Of a DNA stretch of 6,586 nucleotides, positions 5,710 through 6,586 are shown piece after piece; the stretch's first letter is position 1, and the number at the start of each line of letters is the position of its first letter. Origin of the DNA: Thermofilaceae archaeon. Its GTDB lineage: Archaea; Thermoproteota; Thermoprotei; Thermofilales; B69-G16. The position numbers and the translations under genes were made by a program. The notes below the pieces were generated by a model that saw nothing but the letters and a program-made list of their open reading frames with translations, searched no databases and was not told the origin of the DNA. The stretch lies in assembly GCA_027017165.1 (NCBI GenBank), contig JALURF010000013.1, positions 1-6,586 on the forward strand. The letters are read 5' to 3'.

Positions 5710-6179
5710 TAATCACCCCTAATACTGTCTAGTATTTCCTTCATCGATTTAAAATGTTTTCCCATCCAATATATGGCTCCGCACTCTTTACACACAAAAA
5801 ATACCTTGTAGCTCTCCCACACTCCTAGAGGTACTTTTTCTTTAATCCGCTCTCTCGACATTTTACGCAACAAGCCGTTACACTTAGGACATCTAGTTTT
5901 ATCTATATCTATGAAAAGCCTTATGTTTAACTCGTTTCTTAACTCTTTCAACACCTCCTTGTTAGAAACACCCGTTACGAGAACAGCTTTCACTCCTTCT
6001 TTTAATGCCTTATAGAAAAGCTTTTTATCACGCGTAATTAGCTCAGCGCTATATTTTCTGGCCAAATCTATAAGATGATTATCTTCACTATCGGCATTGT
6101 AGTATACGCTGTATCCCAAAACTCTTAGCCACTTCGCCGTTTTTCCTAGCATAGAGTCTACGATGAAATCGTAGGTCAT
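5709..6179 (-). CDS. Mut7-C RNase-domain protein with zinc ribbon (DUF82-type)
   Basis: This 156-residue protein matches the archaeal Mut7-C family, a PIN-like nuclease domain fused to a zinc ribbon and predicted to cut RNA. The N-terminal signature FIVDSMLGKTAKWLRVLGY (residues 5-23) has the first acidic residue, D8. A second acidic cluster includes D30 and D33. ELITRDKKL (46-54) carries R50 and D51, the typical TRD motif. The C-terminal part has two CxxC knuckles, C97/C100 (CPKC) and C130/C133 (CKEC), forming the zinc ribbon. All expected residues are present and the length is normal for the family. The ATG at 6179 overlaps the upstream stop as ATGA, with AGGT four bases before it, so it is translationally coupled to the partial gene upstream. 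Its stop overlaps the ATT of the AMMECR1 gene by one base. RNA processing is the family prediction; the actual target is unknown. Confidence 0.85.
   Translation of the reverse strand: MTYDFIVDSMLGKTAKWLRVLGYSVYYNADSEDNHLIDLARKYSAELITRDKKLFYKALKEGVKAVLVTGVSNKEVLKELRNELNIRLFIDIDKTRCPKCNGLLRKMSRERIKEKVPLGVWESYKVFFVCKECGAIYWMGKHFKSMKEILDSIRGD
5712..5720 (-). promoter_or_regulatory. Strong Shine-Dalgarno site before the ATT start of AMMECR1
   Basis: On the minus strand AGGGGTGAT matches the archaeal consensus GGAGGTGAT in all but one base. It lies within the end of the Mut7-C gene, two bases before the ATT at 5709. A site this good at exactly this place argues that translation starts here and not 138 bases downstream. 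Confidence 0.7.
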
Positions 6180-6586
6180 CTGGACCTGGCCATTAGAATA
6201 TTCACCGTGTATAACAATAAGTTTTTATCGTCAATAGCTCTATAAAGCCCATCGTTCTTTAGTATAGCGATGTGTCCAAATTTTGCCAGAATAGCAACTA
6301 ACTTACCCCTACCAATATTCTCGATCTCAACCGCTGATTTTTTACTAGGATTTAGCTCTGAAATGGAGGCATGTAAGAAATAGCTGTCATCGCCTAGACA
6401 CACTTTTTCCAATATCTCCTCGGCTATCAATTCTCCTAGCAAATCTAAAATTTCAATAGACCCCTTATACCTATTACGAGAGTATACGAAAACTATAGAA
6501 GACCCATTTTTCAACAAGAATTTCATTGTAGATTTTATAGACTTATTAGCGTACACAAGGAGACACTTGCTTGGATGAAAGAAGGC
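6176..6586 (-). CDS. Partial protein, possibly GldG/DUF4350-like GATase-fold domain; N-terminus outside window
   Basis: The frame is open from the right edge (136 residues visible) to the TGA at 6176, so the true start is probably outside. A GTG at 6556 exists, but the residues before it (SKCLLVY) look like part of a core strand, so it is not a convincing start. The visible part fits a Rossmann/GATase-like layout: strand CLLVYAN, helix IKSTMKFLLKNG, strand SSIVFVYSR, helix EILDLLGELI. Toward the end come GRGKLVAIL (residues 92-100) and DDKNLLLYTVNIL (119-131). These recall the pattern seen in GldG/DUF4350-like domains, where a GxGxVVxxGDS strand is followed by a DNxxLxxNxL helix. The usual GDS is not preserved here (AKFG). 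The assignment is tentative. There are no membrane segments or cysteine motifs in the visible part. It overlaps the Mut7-C gene by four bases (ATGA). Confidence 0.3.
   Translation of the reverse strand, partial: AFFHPSKCLLVYANKSIKSTMKFLLKNGSSIVFVYSRNRYKGSIEILDLLGELIAEEILEKVCLGDDSYFLHASISELNPSKKSAVEIENIGRGKLVAILAKFGHIAILKNDGLYRAIDDKNLLLYTVNILMARSR

Noticed and set aside
1..6586. CRISPR array, tRNA, rRNA, insertion sequence or defence cluster
   Set aside because: No regularly spaced repeats, cloverleaf, transposase motifs, terminal repeats or known defence domains were seen; intergenic space is too small.

Overview
The window looks like chromosomal DNA of an archaeon, most likely a member of the Thermoproteota/TACK group. 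It encodes an ATP-dependent DNA ligase whose sequence resembles the crenarchaeal branch, a ribosomal protein of the L35Ae family (archaeal/eukaryotic only), an AMMECR1-domain protein and a Mut7-C-type RNase-domain protein. It also uses GTG and TTG starts, GGTG-type Shine-Dalgarno sites complementary to the archaeal 16S 3' end, and AT-rich TATA-like boxes. It is densely packed and moderately AT-rich. No mobile element, CRISPR array, tRNA or rRNA was seen, and no gene-free stretch exceeds about 90 bases.

Left part (1-1506, minus strand): a HAD-family phosphatase is followed, with an overlap, by a PfkB-family sugar or nucleoside kinase. The kinase reads continuously to the left edge, where its last residues are cut off. 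The pair looks like a two-gene metabolic operon. Its substrate cannot be read from the sequence.

Middle (1507-2157, plus strand): a divergent promoter region of 87 bases separates the HAD gene from the only plus-strand gene. That gene encodes a 187-residue protein with an N-terminal coiled coil and a conserved-looking C-terminal domain that I cannot assign. It runs head-on into the DNA ligase gene, and one 8-base palindrome supplies both stop codons.

Right part (2150-6586, minus strand, read right to left): a partial protein with a possible GATase/GldG-like fold overlaps a Mut7-C RNase-domain protein with a zinc ribbon by ATGA. An AMMECR1-domain protein follows, apparently starting at a non-canonical ATT in a TAATT stop/start overlap. 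Next come a thioredoxin-fold protein with a Pro/Glu-rich tail and a terminal four-cysteine knuckle, then ribosomal protein L35Ae, then DNA ligase. The first three are translationally coupled. The last three are separated by 52-57 base gaps that each carry a TATA-like box, so this is a same-strand cluster with internal promoters rather than one tight operon.

Most of the window is ordinary archaeal housekeeping DNA. The parts most worth a second look are the thioredoxin/linker/cysteine-knuckle protein, the ATT start of the AMMECR1 gene, the unassigned coiled-coil protein, and the partial protein at the right edge. I did not find a clear new defence or mobile system.
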